The position numbers and the translations under genes are program-made. Positions 51,215 to 59,022 of a stretch of 64,000 nt of DNA are shown in pieces (within the stretch, counting starts at the first letter, position 1; every line of letters begins with the position of its first letter). This DNA is from JBCCGI01 sp039029355 (GTDB taxonomy: Bacteria > Planctomycetota > UBA1135 > GCA-002686595): NCBI GenBank assembly GCA_039029355.1, contig JBCCGI010000028.1:1-64000 (forward strand), written 5' to 3'. Below the pieces are notes generated by a model, which did no database searches, had not been told where the DNA came from, and saw nothing but the letters and a program-made list of their open reading frames with translations.

Positions 51215-53347
51215 CTATCTCTTCAACACGAACGTCTCTTCGGCCGACGCCAAATCGTCCACGCGGACTCTCCGCGTGATCAGTCCAGGGGCCTCGACTT
51301 CGAGATCGACACCATGGATCGGGACGCCCTCAAGGGTGAAGCGACCCTGGTCGTCGGTGGACACCGCCAGCTCGGTCCACCGAACGGCCCCATTGGAAAG
51401 GCCGACCCTCGCGTTGGGAACCGGCCGCATGTGCTCGTCGACGACGTAGCCTCGGACCGTCCGGCCGGGACTCAGCTCGATAGTCCGGATGCCTAGCGCC
51501 CGCCCACCAGCCGCCACTTCGATCGTCTGGTGGGAAGGCGCTAGGCCGCTACGGGAAACGCGTAGCTCCAAGCTCCCCTCGGCCAGCCCCTGAAGGGTGA
51601 AGTAGCCAAGACCGTCGGAGTAGACCTTGAGCTTGTCGGTCTGGATCAGCGCCGCGGGCACCGGCCGACCGCTCGACGTGAGGACTCTCCCATGAACGGT
51701 GACGCCTGGCTCGAGGTGCACGGCCGGAACGCTGGGGCCACTGAGAAGGTCGTCGACGGAGACGATCTTGTCGACATACCCCTCCTTGCTGAAGAGCAGG
51801 TTCCGACCCGGCTCTCCACTGAGTCCGCCAAGCTCAAACCAACCCGTCTCGTCGCTGTACGCGACGTTGTGCGCCCACCAGTCTCCCTGATCTCGCACGG
51901 CGACGCCCGGCATGCCGACGAAGCCCCTCACGCGGACCTCGGGCAGCAGATCGATTCGGAGCGGATCTTCGAGGTCGGCTTCCGGCCCGGGCACTCTCCC
52001 CACCGCATAGGCGAAGCCCTCCGCCAACACGACGATTCTCCGGCCCTCCAGCAACGAGCTGGTCTCGAGCGACGCGCGGCCGGCAGCATCGGTCACGAGC
52101 TCGACGCCCTCGTGAAGGACCCGTGCCCCGGCTACGGGGTAGCCGTCCGGGTCGACGACCAGAATCGTCAGCCGCATGTCCACGGGAAAGAGCGGGACGG
52201 ACACCTCCTTCGGAGTCGGCTGATCGCCCGGAATGACGACCCAGTCCTCCCTCCCGAGGGCGCCCTCCTTCTCGGGCCGAACCAGAATCGACCAGACGAC
52301 GTCCGGGCGAAACGGCAGGCCCTCGATCAGGAACTCTCCCGACGGAGCGGGGATCGCCCCAGACCGAAACGGCGGAGAGCTCCGGTCGAGGCCTTCGTAG
52401 ATCTCGTAGTGGAGCGTTACGTCTCGACAGGCGTCGAGGCCGTCGAAGAAGCTCTTCCCAACGGTCACCCTGCCCTGGATCGCGACGAACGACCCCGACT
52501 CCGTCTCGATGAATGCAGCCTCCACGGGCGTCCTCGATTCCTCGGCTTCGAGACGGCTCGGTTCGGCCGAGAGATGGACAGCGAGTGGATCGAGCGGCGG
52601 GGCATCCACGGACGCAACGTCGCCGACGGGCCCTTCCAAGCGTCTTCCCGACGGGTCCGACGGCCAGAGCGCGATCGCTGCGACGCCGGCAGCAGCGCCG
52701 GCGGCGAGGGCCGCGTACAGCTTGACACGGAAGGCTCTCGGCCGCGGCGCGCGGTGGCCCAAGAGCGACCCGGCCTCCACACGGTCCAAGACGGCGAGGG
52801 CGACCAGGACCCCCCAGTTCAGTCCGAGGAAGTCCTCCCGGTCGATCATCCCTTGGAGCTTCTTCCGCGCTCGGCTCTCATCGCTGCGAACGGTGCTGAC
52901 CTTCCGACCGAGGTCGGAAGCGACCTGCTCAAAAGTCTGCCCTCCGAAGTACCGAGCCCAAATGACGTAGGCCTCCGGCTCCCTTAGGCGCCCGATTGCC
53001 TCGATGAGGCGCTGGCTGACTTCCTCTCGCTGGAGCTTGAGGTCCGGTGGATCCACCTGGGAAAGCGCACCATCCAGACCAACGGCGCCGAAGTGACCCT
53101 CGGCTCGCCAGCGCTCTTCGCTCTGCTTGTAGTTGTGTCCGTAGCAGACGTTGCGGGCGACGCCCTTCTCCCAGGCCGGCCGGTCGTGGATCTCAACGTC
53201 CGTGTTCTTCAGCGCAACCAAGCGGACGTTCTGAAGCAGGTCGTCGAAATCGTCCCGGTCCGAGACGAGCTTGGCGATGATCGCGCGTACTGCTGCCTCG
53301 TTCTCGAGAGGCTGCTCGTCGCCGTAGTTTCGATGCGTCTTTCCCAT
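51215..53347 (-). CDS. Sigma factor-transmembrane-Ig-like repeat fusion protein
   Basis: A 710-residue fusion. Residues about 15-170 are an ECF-type sigma factor: region 2 DDFDDLLQNVRLVAL and WEKGVARNVCYGHNYKQSE, region 4 EAYVIWARYFGGQTFEQVAS with GRKVSTVRSDESRARKKL as helix-turn-helix. A basic stretch (RAPRPRAFRVK) precedes a membrane helix at about 209-228, which by the positive-inside rule leaves the sigma domain in the cytoplasm. The C-terminal about 480 residues outside are four or five CarboxypepD_reg-like Ig domains (LTILVVDPDGYPVAGARVL, VHGRVLTSSGRPVPAALIQ, VRGYVVDEHMRPVPNARVG). It starts 4 bp after the 53352-54356 gene. How such a tethered sigma factor reaches promoters is open. Confidence 0.85.
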   Translation of the reverse strand: MGKTHRNYGDEQPLENEAAVRAIIAKLVSDRDDFDDLLQNVRLVALKNTDVEIHDRPAWEKGVARNVCYGHNYKQSEERWRAEGHFGAVGLDGALSQVDPPDLKLQREEVSQRLIEAIGRLREPEAYVIWARYFGGQTFEQVASDLGRKVSTVRSDESRARKKLQGMIDREDFLGLNWGVLVALAVLDRVEAGSLLGHRAPRPRAFRVKLYAALAAGAAAGVAAIALWPSDPSGRRLEGPVGDVASVDAPPLDPLAVHLSAEPSRLEAEESRTPVEAAFIETESGSFVAIQGRVTVGKSFFDGLDACRDVTLHYEIYEGLDRSSPPFRSGAIPAPSGEFLIEGLPFRPDVVWSILVRPEKEGALGREDWVVIPGDQPTPKEVSVPLFPVDMRLTILVVDPDGYPVAGARVLHEGVELVTDAAGRASLETSSLLEGRRIVVLAEGFAYAVGRVPGPEADLEDPLRIDLLPEVRVRGFVGMPGVAVRDQGDWWAHNVAYSDETGWFELGGLSGEPGRNLLFSKEGYVDKIVSVDDLLSGPSVPAVHLEPGVTVHGRVLTSSGRPVPAALIQTDKLKVYSDGLGYFTLQGLAEGSLELRVSRSGLAPSHQTIEVAAGGRALGIRTIELSPGRTVRGYVVDEHMRPVPNARVGLSNGAVRWTELAVSTDDQGRFTLEGVPIHGVDLEVEAPGLITRRVRVDDLASAEETFVLKR

Positions 53348-53351
53348 GGGG

Positions 53352-54356
53352 TCATCCTCGGACCTGTAGCCACCGGTCCATGTGGGGTTGGCCGTCTACT
53401 CGAGTACGGATGGACTGCACGATGTGGGCTCCAGGAACGGCGTCGAAGACATGCCCCAAAGAACCGCGAGAAGGGTGGGCCGGAGGAAACTCGGGAACCA
53501 GCGTGTAGGTACCGGCCGGAACAGCGGGAAGGGCGTAGGGCGAGGAGCCGGCCGACCCGGACTCCGCAATGCCGTCGAAGAGGACCTCGAGCGTCCCCCA
53601 CCGGTGCTCATACGGGTGGATCGCCACCTCGTGTTCCGCGACTCCCGCCCCCGTAGGAAGGCCCCAGAGCTCCTCCTCGACCGGCAGGTAGCCGGGGAGC
53701 TCCCGCCGATAGGCGAGCGGGCCGACTTCCGATTTGGCGTCGGACGCCAGGAACAGGAACTCGTCCGTCGTAATGCTGCAAGGCTGCCCGCCGACTCCAG
53801 CGACGTCGCGCGCGAAGTTGAGCTGTCTCAGATAGCGACCATCAACCTGGTTCTGTTGGATCGGGATCTGCCCAAACGGCAGTAGACCTGTCGGCAGTCG
53901 AAGCTGGTCTCCTTCGACCAGCTGAACAACGACGCCGATTGGACGCAGGCCCTCCGCTCCAACCCGCCCGAGCTCGTCGGTCGTCCCGAGCAAGGCTGGC
54001 ACCTCGACTCCCGAGGGATCCAGATCGTGGGACGCGCGATGCCTGGCGACGTGCACGCTGGCTCCCTCGAGCGCGCGCCCCTGCGGGTCGACGACCAGGA
54101 CCGTCCGCTCGCCGGCCTGCGAAGCGACCGGCTCCGAGTCCGGAGGCCCTGCCCCCGCCGCCTTCCGCGCGCCGGGCTGGGCGGAGAGGATCGTCACATC
54201 CAGCGGCGCCGAGGTCGCGCCCCCGCCCTCCGCATCGACGGCTGCTCCGTGCCTCGACGTGGAGCGAAGAACGAGCAGCACCGCCGCGCCGAGCGTCAGC
54301 GCCAGCAGAACGTAGACGAGGCCACGGTCGGACGAGGTTCGCCCGGGATGCTCCAT
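53352..54356 (-). CDS. Single-pass membrane protein with extracytoplasmic Ig-like domain
   Basis: A 334-residue protein; GAGGAG nine bases before the ATG at 54356 supports the start. A membrane helix (LVYVLLALTLGAAVLLVL, about 14-31) is followed by a low-complexity linker and one regulatory-like domain (TVLVVDPQGRALEGASVHVA). Residues from about 150 contain GGQPCSITTDEFLFLASD and a beta-rich end (HEVAIHPYEHRWGTLEVLF, AGTYTLVPEFPP). It is directly upstream of the sigma-fusion gene (4-bp gap), so the two are almost certainly co-translated. It could be the partner that holds, or presents a signal to, the tethered sigma factor; this is inference. Confidence 0.7.
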   Translation of the reverse strand: MEHPGRTSSDRGLVYVLLALTLGAAVLLVLRSTSRHGAAVDAEGGGATSAPLDVTILSAQPGARKAAGAGPPDSEPVASQAGERTVLVVDPQGRALEGASVHVARHRASHDLDPSGVEVPALLGTTDELGRVGAEGLRPIGVVVQLVEGDQLRLPTGLLPFGQIPIQQNQVDGRYLRQLNFARDVAGVGGQPCSITTDEFLFLASDAKSEVGPLAYRRELPGYLPVEEELWGLPTGAGVAEHEVAIHPYEHRWGTLEVLFDGIAESGSAGSSPYALPAVPAGTYTLVPEFPPAHPSRGSLGHVFDAVPGAHIVQSIRTRVDGQPHMDRWLQVRG

Positions 54357-54501
54357 GGGTGGGTAGCTCCTCTTGAGGTCATCTGAGCGACGCGCGCGGC
54401 GCCAACGACAACAGGTCGGGGTGCTGCCTGCCGGCTCCACCCCGACCCCCCTCAGCTCGCGGAGCCTCTGGAGAGGCCCCGCGGACTCACACGCTCAGGG
54501 G

Positions 54502-54768
54502 CTACTCGCACAAGGCCTGGCGGCGGAGCCCTCCGAAGAGCATCAGGCACCCGCCCGATCCCTTCGCGTACTGGGGCACGCCCAGGCGGCCGCCCGGCGT
54601 CACGAACCACGGTCCGAAGACCTGGGCCACCGTGCAGCATCCGTCGTAGATCGCGTCGCCGGAGCACTTGCAGACGCTGGAATCGGGCACGACGGTCGGC
54701 GAGGCGGGGACGAGGACCAAGCAGGCCAGGAAAGCGGTCACGACGGAGAAGATGAGCGATCGAAGCAT
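54502..54768 (-). CDS. Small secreted Cys-rich protein
   Basis: An 88-residue protein from the ATG at 54768, with AGAGGC five bases upstream. A hydrophobic signal (LIFSVVTAFLACLVLVPAS) precedes a mature part with six cysteines (33, 35, 44, 45, 74, 87: VCKCSG, DGCCTV, GGCLML, ALCE). The pattern suggests a compact disulfide-bonded peptide. No family was recognised. It lies 145 bp upstream of the membrane-protein/sigma-fusion pair on the same strand, and could be their ligand or a secreted effector; neither can be shown here. Confidence 0.6.
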   Translation of the reverse strand: MLRSLIFSVVTAFLACLVLVPASPTVVPDSSVCKCSGDAIYDGCCTVAQVFGPWFVTPGGRLGVPQYAKGSGGCLMLFGGLRRQALCE

Positions 54769-54975
54769 GTTGCCTCTGGAGTAGGAAGTCCGTTTGTCTC
54801 CGCGAGCTCCGCCGCGACGGCGGGCGCGCGTCACCTCCAGGTGCATCGACGAACCGCTCCATCGCAGGTTCCGTCAAAAAACCGAGCTAGGGCCTCTCCT
54901 AGGCCGGGGCGTCGGCCGCGGTGAGCGCGGCCCCATGGTGCGGAGGGCAGCGTGCTGTCCCCCTGCTCGGCCCCC

Positions 54976-57549
54976 TCAGCGCAGCTTCATCGCATCCCGC
55001 TTCTCCGCCCAGCGCCGCGCCTCGTCCGGCCTGCCCCAGTCCTCATAGAGACCGACCAGCTCCTCATACGCAACCCTCAGCTCGCGCTCCCCCACCACGC
55101 CGACCAGCCCGCCGAGCAGGAGCTCCTCGGCCTCCTCGAAGCGTCCGAGCGAGCGATAGCAGGCGCCGAGGATGCGCATGGCGCGCAGGGCGTACTGGTC
55201 GCCCTCGCCCAACGCCGTGCGCAGCCCGTCGTAAGCCGAGCGCAGCAACGGCTCGGCCTCCTCGGCGCGGCCGAGCTGGACGAGGACGCGGCCGTAGGCG
55301 GCCTCGAAGTTGCGCGGGGCGATCGAGCCGGGCGGGTAGGCGCTGCGACCGATCTCCATCGCGCGTTTCAGGAAGGGCTCCGCCTCCTCGGCCCTGCTGT
55401 CGGCCGACAGTAGGCCGCCGAGGTTGTTGAGGTAGATGCCGTAGCTCGGGTGGTGCTCGCCGAAGACCTCGGCGGCGACGTCGATGGCCTCGCGGTACAG
55501 CTCCTCGGCCTCGCCGTAGGTCGCGGGGAACATCGTGAGGTGATCGGCAAGCGAGCCCAGGCCGACGGCCAGGTAGGGGTGCGGCTCGCCGAAGGCGCGG
55601 CGGTGGTTGGCGAGCGCTTCGCGCAGGAGCTCCTCGGCCTCCGGTTCGCCGGCCGCCGACAGTGCGCTGCCGAGGCCCGAGCCGGCGATGGCGAGGCGCA
55701 TGGGGTCGTCCGGCCACAGCTCGCGGTGGAGGGCAAGCGCCTCGCGGTACAGCGGCACCGCGTCGTCGACCCGCCCCTCGCGCATGCGGTGCTCGGCGAT
55801 GTTGAAGCACACCGTGGCGTAGTTGCCGCGGTCCTCGTCCGGGTGCTGGCGGTAGATCTCGAGGCACTCGTCGTAGAGCTCGGCGGCCTCGTCCGGCTTG
55901 CCGCTTTGGCGCAGGATGACGGCCAGCGTGTTCAGCGTCGACGCCAGCACGAGCGGCTCGCCGACCTCGCGGCGCAGGTCGATCGCCTCTTCGAGCACGC
56001 CGCGGGCGTCCTCGAAGAGGCCGAGCGAGCGATAGGTCTGGCCGATCGTGGTCAGCGCGTCCGCGGCGACGTCGGGTTGGTCGAGGTGATCGTCGAGCAC
56101 GGTCTCGACGGTGCGGTCGAGCAGGTCGACGACGCGCACGTCGCGCCCCCCTTCGCGGCTATCGGAGGAGCGCAGCATGTCGGTCAGGATGGCGTTGACC
56201 GCTTCCGCGCGGCGCCGCTGCTCGTCGGCGCGCTCGCGCTCGTCCTGCGCGCGGTTGCGCGCTTGCTCGGCGTCGGAGCGCAGCTGGCTCTCCTGGCCGA
56301 GGGCGATGTCCAGGTCGCGGTTGGCGTCGAGCGCGGAGTTGAGCCCGTACGCGGCCGCTCCCCCTCCCACCAGCGCCGTCAGCACGATGGCCGACGCGAG
56401 GCGCAGCGTGAGCTTGCGCGCGCGGCGCTCCTCCGCGGCCTTGACGCGCGACTCGGCCGCCTCGATCTGCGCGACGCGCGTACGCTCGTCGACCGACTCG
56501 AAGTGCGCGCGCAGCCGCTCGGCGACCGCGCCGGCGTCGGCGGGGCGCCGGGCGGGCTCGGGGTTGAGGCAGTCACGTGCGAGCGCGACGATCTCGGCGT
56601 CGGCTTCGCAGGCATCGAGGCGCGCGTGGGCGTCGTCGAGCTGGCCCAGCGCGGCCTGCGCGCAGGCCGTGACGGCGTTGCCGGAGTACGGCGGGGCTCC
56701 GGTGAGGAGCTCGCACAGCAACGCGCCCAGGCTGAACACGTCCGCGCGTGCATCGAGCCGGTCGAGCTCGCCGCGCGCCTGCTCGGGCGGCATGTAGGCC
56801 GGCGTGCCGAGCACCTGCCCCGCCTCGGAGCGGCCCGCCTCGTCCGACGGCAGCAGCGTCACGCCTCCGCTCTCGCCCCCGTCCGCGCCGCCGCTCCCCA
56901 GCACCTTCGCCAGCCCCCAGTCGGCCACCTGCACCTCGCCGAAGGCGCCGACGAGGACGTTCGCGGGCTTGAGGTCGCGGTGCACGACGCCCTGCGCATG
57001 CGCGTACGCCATCGTCTGACAGACCGCCTCGAAGAGGTCGAGCAGCCGGCGCGGCGAGGCGGGGGACGGCCCGCCGGGAACCAGCTCGGAGAGCGTCCTC
57101 CCCTCGATCAGCTTCATGGCCAGGTAGGGCTGCCGCTCGCCGTTGAGCCCCATCTCGTAGACCGGCACCACGCCCGGGTGCTGGAGCTGCCCGCCGACCT
57201 GTGCCTCCTCGAGGAAGCGCCGCAGCGCTTCGGGATGGTCGACGTAGGGCTCGCGCAGGAACTTCAGCGCGACCTCGCGCCCAAGGTCGCGGTCGAACCC
57301 GCGGCGCACGACGCCGAGGCCGCCGCGGCCGAGCTCCTCGAAGAGCTCGTACTTGTCCGGCGCCGCTGCATCCGGTTTGCCGGCCGGCGGGGTTCCGAGC
57401 CGCAGGAGCGGTGGAGCTGCGGAGCCCGCGTTCTCGCCGAGCGCGTGAAGCACGCTGGGCGGAACGCTCGCGCGAAAGGCCTGCCGCAGGGCGGCGTCGA
57501 GGCGCTCGTCACCGGGTTCCGCTTGGGGATCGTCTGTTCGCTCTTCCAC
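54976..57549 (-). CDS. Transmembrane Ser/Thr protein kinase with C-terminal TPR domain
   Basis: An 857-residue kinase. The GTG at 57549 is chosen because it follows AGGAGGAG by four bases; an ATG 20 codons upstream is the alternative. The kinase domain (about 65-350) has LGRGGLGVVRRG, VALKFL, HRDLKPANVL and GTPAYMPPEQ. The Mg-binding DFG is DWG (DWGLAKV), a variant common in Planctomycete kinases and compatible with activity. A membrane helix (LRLASAIVLTALVGGGAA, about 400) leads to a coiled-coil-like stretch and then about 400 residues of TPR repeats. No sigma factor gene adjoins this kinase; the divergent neighbour is a beta-helix protein. It is separated from the tethered-sigma locus by 207 bp. 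Confidence 0.88.
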   Translation of the reverse strand: MEERTDDPQAEPGDERLDAALRQAFRASVPPSVLHALGENAGSAAPPLLRLGTPPAGKPDAAAPDKYELFEELGRGGLGVVRRGFDRDLGREVALKFLREPYVDHPEALRRFLEEAQVGGQLQHPGVVPVYEMGLNGERQPYLAMKLIEGRTLSELVPGGPSPASPRRLLDLFEAVCQTMAYAHAQGVVHRDLKPANVLVGAFGEVQVADWGLAKVLGSGGADGGESGGVTLLPSDEAGRSEAGQVLGTPAYMPPEQARGELDRLDARADVFSLGALLCELLTGAPPYSGNAVTACAQAALGQLDDAHARLDACEADAEIVALARDCLNPEPARRPADAGAVAERLRAHFESVDERTRVAQIEAAESRVKAAEERRARKLTLRLASAIVLTALVGGGAAAYGLNSALDANRDLDIALGQESQLRSDAEQARNRAQDERERADEQRRRAEAVNAILTDMLRSSDSREGGRDVRVVDLLDRTVETVLDDHLDQPDVAADALTTIGQTYRSLGLFEDARGVLEEAIDLRREVGEPLVLASTLNTLAVILRQSGKPDEAAELYDECLEIYRQHPDEDRGNYATVCFNIAEHRMREGRVDDAVPLYREALALHRELWPDDPMRLAIAGSGLGSALSAAGEPEAEELLREALANHRRAFGEPHPYLAVGLGSLADHLTMFPATYGEAEELYREAIDVAAEVFGEHHPSYGIYLNNLGGLLSADSRAEEAEPFLKRAMEIGRSAYPPGSIAPRNFEAAYGRVLVQLGRAEEAEPLLRSAYDGLRTALGEGDQYALRAMRILGACYRSLGRFEEAEELLLGGLVGVVGERELRVAYEELVGLYEDWGRPDEARRWAEKRDAMKLR

Positions 57550-57672
57550 GGCGCTCCTCCTATCCGCGGGCCGTGTCGCGGAATCGCCTTTTGGTGAAAC
57601 TCCGCACACCGGCCCGATCGCTGCTCTGTTGCTAGGATTGTGCTTTCCCCCTCACTTAGAACAAGGACTCCC

Positions 57673-58866
57673 ATGCTCACCCCTCTCGCCCTCGCCCTGC
57701 TGCCCTCCCAGGTCTGGATCGTCGACGACTCCGGCGGGCCAGGCGTCGACTTCACCGACCTTCCGCCCGCGATCGCGGCGGCCTCGGCCGGCGACGTGCT
57801 GATCGTGCGCGCGGGGAGCTACTCCGAAGCGGTCGTCGGTCAGGGCATCACGATCCAGGCCGACGAAGGCGCGCTCGCCGACGCCGCCGGGCTGCGGATC
57901 GAGTCGGTGCCCGCGGGCGAGAGCGTCCACATCGCCGGGCTGACGGTGCCCAGCATCGCGTGGCTCTCGGACTGCGACGGCAAGGTCTGGATCGAGGACT
58001 GCTCGTTCACGCCGCCGGGCGAGGTGGTGGGCGAGGCCGAGGCCGCGGTGACCATCCACGACTGCGCCGACGTGGTGCTGGTCGACACGACCGGGATCGG
58101 GAGCAGCCTCGGGCTGATGCCCTCCCTGCAGGCGCGGACGTCGCCGGGGCTCGCGATCACGCAGAGCTCCGTGCACACCTTCGGGTGCAGCTTCGAGGGC
58201 GGCAGGGGGACCTGGATCGAGAGCGTGTTCGGCGCGATCAACGCGCAGCCCTCGCCGGGCGCCGCGCACGAGTCGGGCGAGCTGATCGCCCTCGCGTCGC
58301 TCTTCACCGGCGGGCAGGGTCACGCATCGCAGGATCCCTCGACGCTGTTCTGCGAGCGCGCGCCCGGCGCGGCGGGCGTGACGGCGCTCGCGCCGCTCTA
58401 CGTGCGCGACTCGTCGCTGGTCGGGGGGCACGGCGGAGTCGGCGGGCTCTTCAGCACCTGCCCCGAAGGCGAGCAGGGGCCGCCCTTCAGCGGCGACGCG
58501 CCGGTGGAGCTCGCGGGCGAGTACGTCGCGCTCGAGGTCGCCTCGCCGGTGATCGAAAACGGCACGTTCGACCTGACCGTCAGCGGCACGCCGGGCGTGC
58601 TCGCGGTCGTCGGCATCACCACCGCCCAGGACGCGATCCTGGTGCCGGCCTGGGGCGGCAGCCTGGTGCTGCAGGGCTCGCCGGTCGTGCTTTCGCCGGT
58701 GGTGATCCCGCCCGCGGGGACGCTGACGCAGACGCTGCCGCTGAGCGATCTCGGCCCGGGCGTCGAGACGCTGTCGTTCTACGGCCAGGTGGCCGCGGTG
58801 GACCCGGTGGGTGCGTTCACCATCAACGACGCGACCGCGATCGTGCTGCTCGACGAGCAGTTCTAG
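57673..58866 (+). CDS. Secreted right-handed beta-helix-like protein
   Basis: A 397-residue protein with AAGGA upstream of the ATG at 57673 and a short signal (LTPLALALLPSQ). The opening VWIVDDSGGPGVDFTDLPPA and the following AIAAASAGDVLIVRAGSYSEA are typical of pectate-lyase-like parallel beta-helix proteins, as is the ladder of short repeats after it (VVGQGITIQADEGA, VTIHDCADVVLVDTTGI). No lyase catalytic residues were identified. The C-terminal about 100 residues (GTFDLTVSGTPGVLAVVG and onward) belong to the shared beta-rich module. It is a paralogue of the 59023-60342 product. It is divergent from the kinase at 54976. Confidence 0.7.
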   Translation: MLTPLALALLPSQVWIVDDSGGPGVDFTDLPPAIAAASAGDVLIVRAGSYSEAVVGQGITIQADEGALADAAGLRIESVPAGESVHIAGLTVPSIAWLSDCDGKVWIEDCSFTPPGEVVGEAEAAVTIHDCADVVLVDTTGIGSSLGLMPSLQARTSPGLAITQSSVHTFGCSFEGGRGTWIESVFGAINAQPSPGAAHESGELIALASLFTGGQGHASQDPSTLFCERAPGAAGVTALAPLYVRDSSLVGGHGGVGGLFSTCPEGEQGPPFSGDAPVELAGEYVALEVASPVIENGTFDLTVSGTPGVLAVVGITTAQDAILVPAWGGSLVLQGSPVVLSPVVIPPAGTLTQTLPLSDLGPGVETLSFYGQVAAVDPVGAFTINDATAIVLLDEQF

Positions 58867-58925
58867 GAGCGCTTCCACGGGCGCCCGCGACCGAGCGCGG
58901 GCTCGACGGCTAGCGGGGAACCCCA

Positions 58926-58951
58926 GGGGCGCGAGCAGACGCTCGTGCCCC
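58926..58951 (+). terminator. Hairpin between the two beta-helix genes
   Basis: GGGGCGCGAGC, loop AGAC, GCTCGTGCCCC: an 11-bp stem with one G-T wobble. It lies 60 bp beyond the stop of the first beta-helix gene and about 70 bp before the start of the second, so the two are probably separate transcripts. Confidence 0.55.
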
Positions 58952-59022
58952 CCGGGCTCGGCGCGGTGCGGTAGGCTCGAGCGATCCCCGGCCCGCTCGA
59001 CCTCAGCCTCAGGACCCGCGCC

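Noticed and set aside
55450..57597. 715-codon plus-strand frame opposite the kinase at 54976
   Set aside because: Antisense shadow of kinase and TPR codons, with no recognisable domain.
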